From Yarrowia lipolytica (taxonomy: Eukaryota > Ascomycota > Dipodascomycetes > Dipodascales), in NCBI RefSeq assembly GCF_001761485.1, contig NC_090770.1, forward strand, positions 1,178,001 to 1,242,000: a DNA stretch of 64,000 nucleotides, in the 5' to 3' direction. The translations under genes and the position numbers were made by a program. Shown here in pieces: positions 30,517 through 40,462 of this stretch (the stretch's first letter is position 1; every line of letters begins with the position of its first letter). Under the pieces are notes generated by a model that searched no databases, was not told the origin of the DNA, and saw only the letters and a program-made list of their open reading frames with translations.

Positions 30517-31236
30517 ATGAACGACACGGAAAAACTGCTGAAAATGGCAGAAGACACGCTCTGTGAATACTCAGAGAGTGCCGAACGACTAGACGCCAAA
30601 CGAGAGCTACTGCGCCAACTACAAACTCTGGCCAGAAACGTGCACAGAGAAGCGGCGCCAGGCGTGGCTCCCTTTGTGTCTTATTCCAGACCAAAGTACG
30701 TTCCAAAGTGGCTCAAGCGGGGTGAAGGGGGAAACTGCGGGTCCTCTCGAGATACCATCGGTTGTTCAAGTGAGTCCAGCAGTCCTAGACTCGGCAACAA
30801 CACTCACCCACTTGGAGATTCCAATCCACAAGTGATGAAAACAAGATATCCAGACAAAGATACAGCCAGAGATACAGCCAGAAAAACTGTCGGAGATACT
30901 AAAATTGAAACTGGACCAGAGATCACCATTGATACCACCGGAAATGACGAGAACCCCAGTTCGACTCTCTCTTTCACTGATAAACAGCTACGAGATCGAC
31001 AGTTACTAGAACGGTTTACGGGTGCACAGCTGAAGAAACCCCCGGTTGAGTTGTCTGCTGGCTGGTCTCGACCAGTTAGCTTGAAAGCTGGTCCTCTGGC
31101 CCCTGCCACTCGGGTTATGAACCGACTGAGTCCAGTGGAAGAGCCGAAACTCGATCTTCCCGTAATTCAGAGAGAGTTGAGATGTCGTACGGTTCGTGTG
31201 AGGGAGTCTCGAAGATGTTTGGGTTATAAAGGGTAG
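30517..31236 (+). CDS. Hypothetical protein, 239 aa
   Basis: ATG in CGCAACATGAA context. The N-terminal 50 residues are predicted helical and charged (KLLKMAEDTLCEYSESAERL). A segment PFVSYSRPKYVPKWLKRGEG follows, then a Ser/Thr/Asp-rich stretch with three short DTAR/DTK-like repeats (about 108-130). The C-terminal 80 residues are basic and include ERFTGAQLKKPPVELSAGW. No domain, signal or membrane segment is recognised. It lies between the decayed fragment at 30 kb and SKI2. Whether it is conserved cannot be told from sequence alone. Confidence 0.55.
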   Translation: MNDTEKLLKMAEDTLCEYSESAERLDAKRELLRQLQTLARNVHREAAPGVAPFVSYSRPKYVPKWLKRGEGGNCGSSRDTIGCSSESSSPRLGNNTHPLGDSNPQVMKTRYPDKDTARDTARKTVGDTKIETGPEITIDTTGNDENPSSTLSFTDKQLRDRQLLERFTGAQLKKPPVELSAGWSRPVSLKAGPLAPATRVMNRLSPVEEPKLDLPVIQRELRCRTVRVRESRRCLGYKG

Positions 31237-31938
31237 TCTCATGGTAGCTACAGTATCGTTCTGGTCATAGCTCTATAGATTAGGAGGTCATATATAATCG
31301 GTGTCATTCAGGAGACTATCATCGCAATTGTTGGTGAAACGTCAAGGAGTACTTTTGGTAATGTGCACGTGCAAGTTCTGTACTAGTAACGCGAATTAGG
31401 CCATTTTTACAATTTTTCTGAAATTTCGTTTTTTTCTATTTTTTTTCATTTCGCAATTTTTCTGTATTTTCATATTTTTTTTGTTTATTTTCAGTGGTTT
31501 TTTTGTATTTTCATAATTTTTTTGTATTTGTTTTTTTATTGTTTTTTTTATCACTTAATTTTCGCATTTTCACAATCATTGACACACAAAACAGGTAAAT
31601 AAACAACCACTTTTTAGTTAACTTTTAGTTAGGGTTCACAGTAAAAAACTGCCGCTTTTAAAAGGGGGTTTAACCAGATTTTACCCCAACCGACTCTACA
31701 AGGACCAAAAAAAAGAGGCCATTGTTGCACGGAAAAAAGCGATTTTTGCAAGAAAAGTACTATTTTCAAGAAGAGACGAGGAATTTCACATTTTTCCAGT
31801 CACGTGACTTTCACATTGTTCTCTCTGGTCTCTTTTCCTTCGTCTTTTTTTTCGCCAACATTGCAATAGAGTTCTCACTATGCAGATGTGAATAATGATT
31901 CACAACTCCTACTTGACTTGTACGAGTTAGCCAACAAC
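31237..31938. other. T-rich upstream region of SKI2
   Basis: Long T-rich runs with TTTTTCTGTATTTTC-type degenerate repeats fill 31400-31560. CACGTGAC is at about 31801-31808, a bHLH-type E-box. No gene is supported. Confidence 0.45.
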
Positions 31939-34900
31939 ATGATTGACGATATTCTGGCCGAAATCCGGACCAAAACAGGGTCTACCAACGCCACCGACCC
32001 ATCTGGCCACAGCTACAACGCGTCTGCGGTCTCGACGTGGTCCAGATCACCCGCGACTGACGCCGAGTCTCGAGATCAGCTGCAGGCCACGTTTCTGGAC
32101 CCCAAGCCGCAGTTTTCCAACCAATGGCTGCGGTACATTTCCGACGATCTGTCGGTGGACAAGACGGGCTTTGTGGAGTCTCTTTACGGCGTTCCTGAGG
32201 CCACAAACCGGTCGGACGTCCGATTCACTCGAAAGGGGATGCGGGGCCATATCAGTGGCTACGAGGAGTTCACGACTAGCGGCGACATTCTCAACTCGAA
32301 AAACTCGTTTGCCGTGAACCGGGCAACCGGGTCGCGACTCGATTTCGTGCGGGGCCGATCGGGATTCATGCCGTTCGCGCCCGGAGGAGTGGAGCTGGCC
32401 GAGAAGGAGGAGCAGAGTAACCTGCTGCACAGAGACGCCGACGGCCTGTTTGACGTGCCCCCGGGCTTTGAGCGGGGTATGAACACAGCCACGGCGGTTG
32501 CTTCTGCGGACGCTGAGCTCGGAGAGCTGGCTGTGAAGGAGTCGTCGGAAGAAACAGGAGGAGACCCCGGGCTCGTGGGCGACCTGTCGTCGCAGATCTC
32601 GAGTATGCAGCTGGTGGAGGACGCCTCCAGACACCCGATCGACGATCTGCTGCCCAATGATATCACTTTTGGACGGGCTCAAACTGCCGTGGCCCAGGCG
32701 GCCAAGCAGAAGGACTGGGCACATGTGGTGAACGTGAACAAGGAAATCACCAACTTCTCCGAACTGGTGCCCCAGCCAGCCCGTGAGTTCCCCTTTGAGC
32801 TGGACACATTTCAAAAGGAGGCTGTTTACCATCTCGAACAGGGCGACTCTGTGTTTGTGGCGGCTCATACGTCGGCTGGAAAGACCGTGATTGCCGAGTA
32901 CGCCATTGCCATGGCCCAGAGAAACATGACCAAGGCCATCTACACCTCCCCTATCAAGGCGCTGTCCAATCAGAAGTTCCGAGACTTCAAATCTGAATTT
33001 GACGACGTGGGTATTCTTACTGGAGATGTTCAGATCAACGCCGAGGCGTCTTCTCTGATCATGACGACCGAGATTCTGCGTTCGATGCTCTACCGAGGCG
33101 CTGATCTCATTCGAGACGTGGAGTTTGTGATTTTTGACGAAGTCCATTACGTTAATGACGCAGACCGGGGAGTCGTATGGGAAGAAGTCATCATCATGCT
33201 TCCCGAGCACGTCAAGTTTATTCTGCTATCTGCCACCGTCCCCAACACGTTCGAATTTGCCAACTGGGTCGGTCGAACAAAGCAGAAGGACATCTACGTG
33301 ATTAGTACGCCCAAGCGTCCTGTTCCCCTGGTACATTATCTTCTCTGCAAGAACGAGATGGTCGAGATTGTTGACGAGCACAAGAAATTTCTCGACCAGG
33401 GATACAAGCAAGCTGTGGAGATTATGGAGGGTGATGATGGTAAGGCGAAGGGTAAAGGGGGTGGAAGGGGAGGTCGTGGAGGACGAGGTGGACGTGGAGG
33501 ACGAGGGGGGAGCCCTCCAACTGGTCCTCTCTCGGACCGAGGAGGTAGAGGAGGTGGCCGAGGTGGAAGAGGAGGTAAAGGTGGTGGTGACGGAGGAGGA
33601 AGAGGTGGCCGTGGCGGTGGAAATGGAGGGGGTGGAGGAAAAGGAGGATTCTCTCGGGGTCCTCCCCCTCCCACTAAGCAAGCTTTCATTCAGATGGTCA
33701 AGATGTTGCATGAGAAAGAGCTGCATCCCATGTGTACGTTCGTCTTCTCGCGAAAGATGTGTGAGCAGTTTGCCGGATATCTTTCTGGTCTGGATTTCTG
33801 TAACAAGCGCGAGAAGGCTGAGATTCACATGTTCTTCGATAAGGCTGTGACGCGACTATCTCAGGTGGACCGAAACCTGCCTCAGATTTTGCAGATGCGG
33901 GAGTACCTGTCTCGAGGCATTGCTGTGCATCACGCCGGTCTGCTGCCTATTGTCAAGGAGGTGGTTGAAATTCTGTTTGCTCGATCACTTGTTCGAGTTT
34001 TGTTTGCCACAGAGACGTTTGCCATGGGTCTCAATTTGCCCACACGAACGGTAGTGTTTGCTGGGTGCCGAAAACACGATGGAACCACCTTCCGGGCTCT
34101 TCTTCCTGGAGAGTACACGCAGATGGCCGGCCGAGCTGGTCGTCGAGGTCTCGACAAGACTGGTACCGTCATCATCATGGCGTCCGGAGAAGTTACTCCC
34201 GAGGAGGACCTCAAGGAGATGATGCTTGGTCAGCCCACCAAACTGCAGTCGCAGTTCCGACTAACCTACAACATGATTCTCAACTTGTTGCGAATCGAGG
34301 CCTTGAAGGTCGAGGAGATGATCAAACGGTCCTTCTCTGAGAACGCCAACCAGTTGATGCTTCCCGAGCACGAAGCCAGTGTGAAGAGCCACGAGGATCT
34401 GCTTCTCAATCTCAAGAAGAAGAATTATGACGATTGCGATCAGTTCATGCCCACTATTCTCGAGCTTGGTCTTGAGCAGCAGACGTGTCTCAAGTTCATT
34501 ATTGAGCAGGGTCCCAAAATTGAAAACATGCGTGATATTCTCAAGATTGGTCGAGTTGTCATTTTCAAAAACCCCACCGGCGCTCTGCGAATCGGTTTTC
34601 TGGCCCGTTCCGTTATTGGTGAATCTGCCTCCATTCTCATGTTCCCTTGTGACATTTCTTCTTCCAAGGCCAAGATGGCAGCCACACTCCCCATGTTCCC
34701 TCAGGTGGCGGGCTACAACAAGTTTCTGCTGGCTCCCCTGGCTCCCATTTCGACAAAGCTAGAAGCAGCTTCTGTTCCCGTGTCCACCATCGTCTTCCTC
34801 TCCAAGTACATCATCAATAATGTCTCGGGCGTGTCTCGGTTTGATCGTCAGGCTGTTGAGCAGGCGTACAAGAGTATCCAACAGATTTGTACGCGTCGAG

Positions 34901-35721
34901 GACCCGTTCACGAGTGCAGTTTCGACAAGCTGAAGAAACTGGATCTCACTGAAAAATGCCGCGACAAGCTGGCCATGTCGGTCGAGTTTTCCAAGATTCC
35001 CTGCATCAAGAAACTCAGTAAAAACTTCCTCCGTGCTTACACCCAGGAGTACGAGGAGTATCAATTGAAGGAGACGATTGCAAATCTTCGAAAGTCGTTG
35101 AACGACGAGAACCTGGAGCTGCTTCCTGACTATGAGCAGCGAGTCGAGGTGCTCAAGGATCTCAACTACGTCGATACAAACAACATTGTGTTGTTGAAGG
35201 GCCGGGTTGCGTGCGAAGTCAACTCTGGTTTTGAGCTGTTCATTTCCGAGCTGGTGATGGACAACTTTTTGGGCGATTACGAGCCCGAGGAGATTGTGGC
35301 CCTGTTGTCTGCATTTGTCTACGAGGGCTCTCGGGATGTGGAGGAGCCTGTTTCTGTCACCCCCCGGCTTGACAAGGGTCGAGAGAGAATCAAGGAGCTG
35401 GTGGCCAACGTCATGGATGTGCTTGAGAAGCGTCAGGTGATTATGACATCGGACGAGCAGCAGTTTTTGGAACGTGGGCGGTTTGGACTCATTGAGGTGG
35501 TGTACGAGTGGGCACGTGGCATGACTTTCGAGGCCATTTCCGAACTAACTTCTGCCCAGGAGGGTATCATTGTGCGAGTTGTGTCTCGTCTCGATGAGGT
35601 TTGTCGAGAAGTCAAGTCTGCCGCGCGGATCATTGGAGATGCTACTTTGCAGGAGAAGATGGATGTTGCTCAGGAGAAGATCAAGCGGGACATTATTTTC
35701 TGTGCCTCTTTGTATTTGTAG
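31939..35721 (+). CDS. SKI2: Ski2-like DExH-box RNA helicase of the Ski complex
   Basis: The helicase subunit of the Ski2-Ski3-Ski8 complex, which feeds mRNA into the cytoplasmic exosome for 3'-5' decay. Motifs in order: AAHTSAGKT (Walker A, about 32859), TSPIKALSNQK, TTEILRSML, FDEVHYV (DEVH box, about 33137), LSATVPN, an Arg-Gly-Gly-rich insert (33445-33660), MCTFVFSRK, HHAGLLP, LFATETFAMGLNLP, QMAGRAGRRG (motif VI) and SQFRLTYNMILNLLR. The C-terminal DSHCT-type region ends the protein. An RGG insert at this place is also present in budding-yeast Ski2, which separates it from Mtr4. The frame is open upstream to 31888 without an ATG, so the first in-frame ATG, 31939, is used (1260 aa, close to the 1287 aa of budding yeast). 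A spliced upstream exon is possible. Confidence 0.93.
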   Translation: MIDDILAEIRTKTGSTNATDPSGHSYNASAVSTWSRSPATDAESRDQLQATFLDPKPQFSNQWLRYISDDLSVDKTGFVESLYGVPEATNRSDVRFTRKGMRGHISGYEEFTTSGDILNSKNSFAVNRATGSRLDFVRGRSGFMPFAPGGVELAEKEEQSNLLHRDADGLFDVPPGFERGMNTATAVASADAELGELAVKESSEETGGDPGLVGDLSSQISSMQLVEDASRHPIDDLLPNDITFGRAQTAVAQAAKQKDWAHVVNVNKEITNFSELVPQPAREFPFELDTFQKEAVYHLEQGDSVFVAAHTSAGKTVIAEYAIAMAQRNMTKAIYTSPIKALSNQKFRDFKSEFDDVGILTGDVQINAEASSLIMTTEILRSMLYRGADLIRDVEFVIFDEVHYVNDADRGVVWEEVIIMLPEHVKFILLSATVPNTFEFANWVGRTKQKDIYVISTPKRPVPLVHYLLCKNEMVEIVDEHKKFLDQGYKQAVEIMEGDDGKAKGKGGGRGGRGGRGGRGGRGGSPPTGPLSDRGGRGGGRGGRGGKGGGDGGGRGGRGGGNGGGGGKGGFSRGPPPPTKQAFIQMVKMLHEKELHPMCTFVFSRKMCEQFAGYLSGLDFCNKREKAEIHMFFDKAVTRLSQVDRNLPQILQMREYLSRGIAVHHAGLLPIVKEVVEILFARSLVRVLFATETFAMGLNLPTRTVVFAGCRKHDGTTFRALLPGEYTQMAGRAGRRGLDKTGTVIIMASGEVTPEEDLKEMMLGQPTKLQSQFRLTYNMILNLLRIEALKVEEMIKRSFSENANQLMLPEHEASVKSHEDLLLNLKKKNYDDCDQFMPTILELGLEQQTCLKFIIEQGPKIENMRDILKIGRVVIFKNPTGALRIGFLARSVIGESASILMFPCDISSSKAKMAATLPMFPQVAGYNKFLLAPLAPISTKLEAASVPVSTIVFLSKYIINNVSGVSRFDRQAVEQAYKSIQQICTRRGPVHECSFDKLKKLDLTEKCRDKLAMSVEFSKIPCIKKLSKNFLRAYTQEYEEYQLKETIANLRKSLNDENLELLPDYEQRVEVLKDLNYVDTNNIVLLKGRVACEVNSGFELFISELVMDNFLGDYEPEEIVALLSAFVYEGSRDVEEPVSVTPRLDKGRERIKELVANVMDVLEKRQVIMTSDEQQFLERGRFGLIEVVYEWARGMTFEAISELTSAQEGIIVRVVSRLDEVCREVKSAARIIGDATLQEKMDVAQEKIKRDIIFCASLYL

Positions 35722-36100
35722 AGAATAATGATAGTTGGCTTTCAGAAGGTCAATGACTTGGAGGAAATAACTTGAGAGTGTACATTAGTCAGTTACAGTA
35801 CTGTAGACGAGTAGTTCTTTCACTTTACTCTTTCATAATGACGAGTTTTTTTATCGATGCTGACATCTCTCGGTAGCCTACTTACAGTCTGAACACTTGT
35901 CTGGTCTGTCGTAGTTCAAATGGAATAACTAGAATGTAGATTCAATCAAACGCTCGAGCTGGGCTTTCCCGGCCTCCTCATCTGTTCTCACCCCGAACAA
36001 TGTAACTGTGTATGCTGTAGCACATGCACTGATATATAATGGCAACACCGTGATATTCGAGTTCTTAACTCATGCCAATGTCGAGAAATCTCACATCGCA
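35722..36100. other. Spacer downstream of SKI2
   Basis: No gene is seen. It leads into the mosaic relic at 36.1 kb. Confidence 0.35.
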
Positions 36101-37460
36101 TCAGGATACCTGTATCGCCCCGCTGGCGCTCAGGAGAAGCGATCTCTGGCCCTCCTGTCCCAGATATTCTGCTGCACCAAGTGCTTCGAGCGCTCTTTCG
36201 GTCTGCGACCTGCCAGGGTATCAAGTCCTGCGAGTGTCAGTTCCCTGACGGCTTCGCCTGGACCCAGAAGTGTCTTTCCTGCTCTCAGGCCTACCCAGTA
36301 TGGCATATATGAGATTGAGGATGCCATTCAGAAGTGCCACCTCCAGGCCACCTCCTCCGTCGCCCCCTCCCGTGGTCATACCCGCTCTTTCCTAGGCTCT
36401 GATCTGTCCGGTGGTCTGCTGCAGTTCTGGCACGGCAAGGATCTCGGAGAAGAGGGACTTAGGTGGCTCAAGATCTACATGGCCAACTTTCAAGGAGCAG
36501 GCAAGGCCAACTTTGTGAGGTTCCTTTTCTACCCCCGACCCTCCTCACCCCGCTTCTCTTGATAACATTCTTGAAGCGATTCAACCTGATGGGCAACCCC
36601 ACTGCAAGAAGACCCGTGACACCGTTGTTGCTGACATCAACTGCTGTGACCCGGATGCCAAGTGTCTCTGTGACAAGATCAAGGCTACCAAGTCTGCCGT
36701 TGGCGCCTTCAAGACGGAAGTCTGAGTCGAGCGAGATTACCGAGCCAGTTCCCATGGCCGCCTTGCCTCCACCAGATGTGGGACTCGAGGCCTGGCTGGC
36801 CTGTCTGGAAGCTTTCTGTGACATCTACGCCTCCTTTGGATATCTCAACGTAGTCGGCTTGTTCGAGACCTTTTATCTCAGTAACCAGCCCAGCAACTAT
36901 TCTGCATCGACGTTTCACAGATCACCTCCATGCAAACTTCCTTCTGATGACCGGAGATCTGCTGTTTCATTGCCGAGCGATAGGGACCCCGATACCTTGC
37001 CGGCGTGTAAACCTGTTTCGTTGTTCTCGGAGTCTTGACCACCTCTGCATCCACGACGTACCGGCACTTTCTGCTCGCCCAGGATCTCAGCACTTGGCTG
37101 GGCAACCCCATGCTGTACCGCACATCCATTTTCCAACTGGTTCGATGCCAAGCGAGGCTTCACCCTGAGTATTGCGGTCGAGGGCTCGTGCCTCGTGAAT
37201 CAAATGGCCAAGGATACAGAGGAGGGTCTTAGCTGTATCCGAGCCAAGATCTCCGTTGACGCCGAAACAAGACTTCGAGACCGATGCAACCTCACCCTCA
37301 CCACCGAACTGGCGACAAGTGGAAGACTTGTAACACGCAGTATGAGTGGATGCTCAAGACTGCCCATGTGGGCTTTTGCTCGTACACAGTATCAAACGTT
37401 AGTCACTCTCAACAGTCTCGTTTCTGTCAAAGGAATTCATGATGGACTGTGTCGAAATTA
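36100..37460 (+). pseudogene. Mosaic relic: Cys-rich protein fragments with an RPO41-like insert
   Basis: The sequence has coding-like base composition but no long frame. Protein-like pieces appear in different frames. One is Cys-rich ([20 protein letters not shown], then CLSCSQ, about 36218-36300). At 36390-36520 there is [20 protein letters not shown] followed by [32 protein letters not shown] lies at about 36635-36700. WFDAKRGFTLSIAVEGSCLV lies at about 37140-37200. The second piece matches the RPO41 protein encoded at 41.9-42.03 kb nearly word for word. The other pieces look like a secreted Cys-rich family that I cannot name. At least three frame changes separate the pieces, so this is a dead gene or a patchwork of gene scraps. 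Confidence 0.6.
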
Positions 37461-38215
37461 GTCGGTTCTTGCCGATCAATTGGCGGACAATTGTGGAATT
37501 GCGGTTTTTTGTCGCCAAAATCCATCCACTTGTTTCATTACACCACAGCATCGAACTGTGGAGTTTAGTATGTTGATAAGGCACGTCATGCAACATTGGT
37601 ATGAACTGTATCTTTTTTTTTTTCATGCATAATCAATATCAAGAATAAAATATATATATCTATATACAAAAAAAAAATACATACAAAAAGAAATAGAAGA
37701 AAAATCAAGAAAAAGAAGAAAAATCAAGAAAAATCAAGAAAAATCAACTCAATGAGGGAGAAGAGGGAGATAGCAGGCCAGCCACGTACCTTCCCACACT
37801 GTCACTCTGTGTGCACGTTAAACATAGTGCTGTTCGGACTACCCCCAAATTCAGCGTGGGCCTGGTGTGTGCAGCTTCGAACTGTATATTTTTTTAATTT
37901 TAATTTTCAATATTTTCAGGGTGAGTTCCCCATCTGGATCACTCGATTAAATCAGATGAAAAACAAAAAGTGATATAAAAATATAAAAATATACAAAAAA
38001 AAAATGTTAATTATCCCAAAACCCCCCTCAATCGTATGACTATGACTTATTGGACTCACCGACGAACGATCGGCCAATCTTCAATCCCTCTTTAGCCTTC
38101 AGTCCTTCCGCTGGTCTTGTCCATATAAGTCACTCTCTTCCTATACATCATGCATTATATACAACCCACCTTCGCCCCAGCTCGCACACAGTCCAGACAT
38201 TGAACTGAACGCACA
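37461..38215. other. Spacer with A-rich repeats
   Basis: AGAAAAATCAAGAAAA units lie at 37685-37745 and poly-A runs near 37668 and 37993. No gene is seen. Confidence 0.5.
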
Positions 38216-38446
38216 ATGAGCTCCAACGACGGCTCCAACGACGCCAACGTCGAAGGCCGGGGATCTACTCGAACACAAAAGCGAAAACAAAACAGACTGC
38301 GAAACCGGACCAAGAAGGCGGCTTCCCAACATGAGGCTGGTCAACGGGTTCCCACCAGCTCATCTCATGTTCCTCTTAGCCGTGGAGATGCTGGTTTGCC
38401 TGCCTATCCCGTTCTGCCCTGCCCTTCCAATGTCCCGCGGTACTGA
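38216..38446 (+). CDS. Small hypothetical ORF, 76 aa
   Basis: ATG in CACAATGAG context after a plausible promoter-like region. The product is polar and basic (RTQKRKQNRLRNRTKKAASQ) with no recognised domain. A related short motif, SMEEY followed by W and N, occurs twice just downstream (about 38513 and 38802) in other frames. The stretch 38.2-38.85 kb may therefore belong to the fossil element that follows. Weak support as an independent gene. Confidence 0.25.
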   Translation: MSSNDGSNDANVEGRGSTRTQKRKQNRLRNRTKKAASQHEAGQRVPTSSSHVPLSRGDAGLPAYPVLPCPSNVPRY

Positions 38447-38857
38447 GCAGCCTGGACCACGACATGGCGCTGCTGGGTGAACCTGTAAGAGGTCCGGCTT
38501 CCACATTCAACAGCATGGAGGAGTACGAAAGCTGGGTCAACGGTTCTCCTTCCGATGATGATTTGACGATGGTTTCTACGATGATTACGACAAGAATGAT
38601 GATGATGAAGAGTCCAGTCGTGGCGATGAACCTCGTCCTGGAGCTCCCGGATCTGCGGTACACAAGCCGCTGGGCGCCATGATGGACCTAGTGCTGAGTA
38701 TGTCCAGTGGACCCGGTGGAATCACGTACGTGGGAAAACCGACATGGTAGAAAGACACCATCCTCCCATGGCAGACCCTCCTCGATCGCCTCCTCGGATG
38801 AGTAGCATGGAGGAGTACTTGGATTGGATCAATTAGCCTGCCGAAGAAGCTGAAGAA

Positions 38858-39433
38858 GTGGATGGTGATTGCTATGTTGATCCGACAACTCGATATGCGA
38901 GAAAGCTCAGGGCCTACGCGAGGGAATTACATGCGTCATGTGACCCTGTCAAACTCGCAAACAACACTTGTTTCGACCTAGGAGAGAGTGTCTACGTGAA
39001 ATCTGATATTCCCTTCAAGATAAGTAAACGTTACCCCAACCCCAACCAATCGGTGTACTCCGGTCCTGTCCTGGTCACTGCAAAGGACGGAAACAAGACC
39101 ATTACAGTTTCTAGAACTGCTCATAGAGGATACCAAACCGTTCCCTTCAGCGATATCCAGCCTTGCTTCAACGGTGTCATTCCAGGATATCCCGCGGATC
39201 CTCCGAGTAAGTTCGAGACGACGACGCGGCTGCAACGAGGAGAGGCTGCTTGTTGCGTTTCCATTGTCAAGGACGGAGACAAGAAGACGTACTACGTCAA
39301 CTGGCAGGGTTTCCACCCCTTCTGGGTATCATGGTTCCGAGAAGAGGAGTTCAATCGACAGGACTTGAAGGATATTCTTGTTCGGTGGAGGAGATTCCTG
39401 TTTTCGACAGGCAGCAGCAATCTCACATGGTGA
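38858..39433 (+). mobile_element. Fossil 3' end of a Ty3/gypsy integrase (GPY/F plus chromodomain)
   Basis: About 190 codons resemble the C-terminus of a chromovirus-type Ty3/gypsy integrase. A GPY/F-like module (GESVYVKS, then YSGPVLV, then VPFSDIQPC) is followed by a chromodomain-like segment (YYVNWQGFHPFWVSWFREEE). No gag, protease, RT or RNase H and no paired LTRs were seen nearby. It is a broken, partial copy and looks old. A domesticated chromodomain gene is the alternative. Confidence 0.5.
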
Positions 39434-39604
39434 TAGTAGCAATTGATGACGAAGCTACGAGTACAGTATGAATATGACAGTGATACATTACTGCCTACAA
39501 GTAGCAACAACGACACAAATTGTAGATCAAAGGTTGACACGAAGAAACATTGAACAAAAAGATACAGAAAGTAGACACAACCAACGTTCAACAAAAAGAA
39601 ATCA

Positions 39605-39685
39605 CTCCGATACGGGGAATCGAACCCCGGTCTCCACGGTTCTCAACATGAGAGCGTGATGTGATAGCCCCTACACTATATCGGA
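39605..39685 (-). tRNA. tRNA-Glu (CUC) with a 9-nt intron
   Basis: The reverse complement has acceptor TCCGATA/TATCGGA, D arm GTGTAGGGGCTATCAC, anticodon stem TCACG/CGTGG and T arm CGGGG-TTCGATT-CCCCG, with discriminator G. Sixteen bases between the anticodon stem halves give a 7-base loop with anticodon CTC plus a 9-base intron after base 37. The mature length would be 72 nt. It closely resembles the yeast tRNA-Glu consensus. Confidence 0.92.
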
Positions 39686-39739
39686 CTTGTAAGGTAAAAA
39701 GGGCGTTGAAACTTTTTCACTACAAAAATGAAAAAAAGC

Positions 39740-39835
39740 ACCCATTGAATCATTAGAAAAAAAAAAAAAAAAAAAAATTGAATCATTAGAATAAAAAAAA
39801 AAACAAGTAATGAATCATTAGAATAAAAAAAACCA
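39740..39835. repeat. Three copies of a TTGAATCATTAGAA plus poly-A unit
   Basis: About 35-bp units of GAATCATTAGAATAAAAAAA, including one uninterrupted run of more than 20 A. Confidence 0.85.
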
Positions 39836-40462
39836 AAGCTTTTAGCCATGATTCACTCCCACGAGACCACGAGATTGACAAGAACAAGACGAAACGTCGA
39901 CAAACCAACTGACATGCGCCTCGAGCCCACATCGAAATGATTACTAAGTGAAAGGAGGAAATGACGTAATCAAGGACTGCGGACTTGTATAAGACTACTG
40001 ACCCTGGGTCCTGCTAGCTCTATACGCTATATAAATAGTTCTAGTGGATCATTAGATTGATAATAATTGAAAAGTAACCGCCAACAGTCCAAAGAATGAG
40101 AATCGGGAACCTTTAAGGGATGTTGGCATCCTACAACTCGATTGAGACCATTTCAAGACCATATTCAACTCAATTGAGGCCATTTTCATGATCATCTCGT
40201 TAAGACCATTCCCATTATCATCTCTTCATCTAGATCGCCATTGAGAATCAGTACGAAGAATGTGTTGGAATCAAGTTTTGGCTGCGCTACGGTAGTGCAG
40301 TTCAACTAGATATTGTTGAGGTTCGAAGAGAGATCAACGAGTTCTCTCATGTACTTCTACAAGTACGAGTATTGTACCCATAGCCCCGTGTCTCTTGTCC
40401 TACAGTAACCCTCAAACTTGGGCTCAGATGTTAACAAAAATAATATGAATACTATATACAAT
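39836..40462. other. Spacer between tRNA-Glu and RPO41
   Basis: Degenerate GAGACCATTTCAAG / ATCATCTC repeats lie at 40140-40230. No gene is seen. Confidence 0.4.

Noticed and set aside
32047-33210. 387-codon minus-strand frame inside SKI2
   Set aside because: It is antisense to the conserved helicase domains, with composition typical of a codon-mirror frame. The plus strand carries all recognised motifs.
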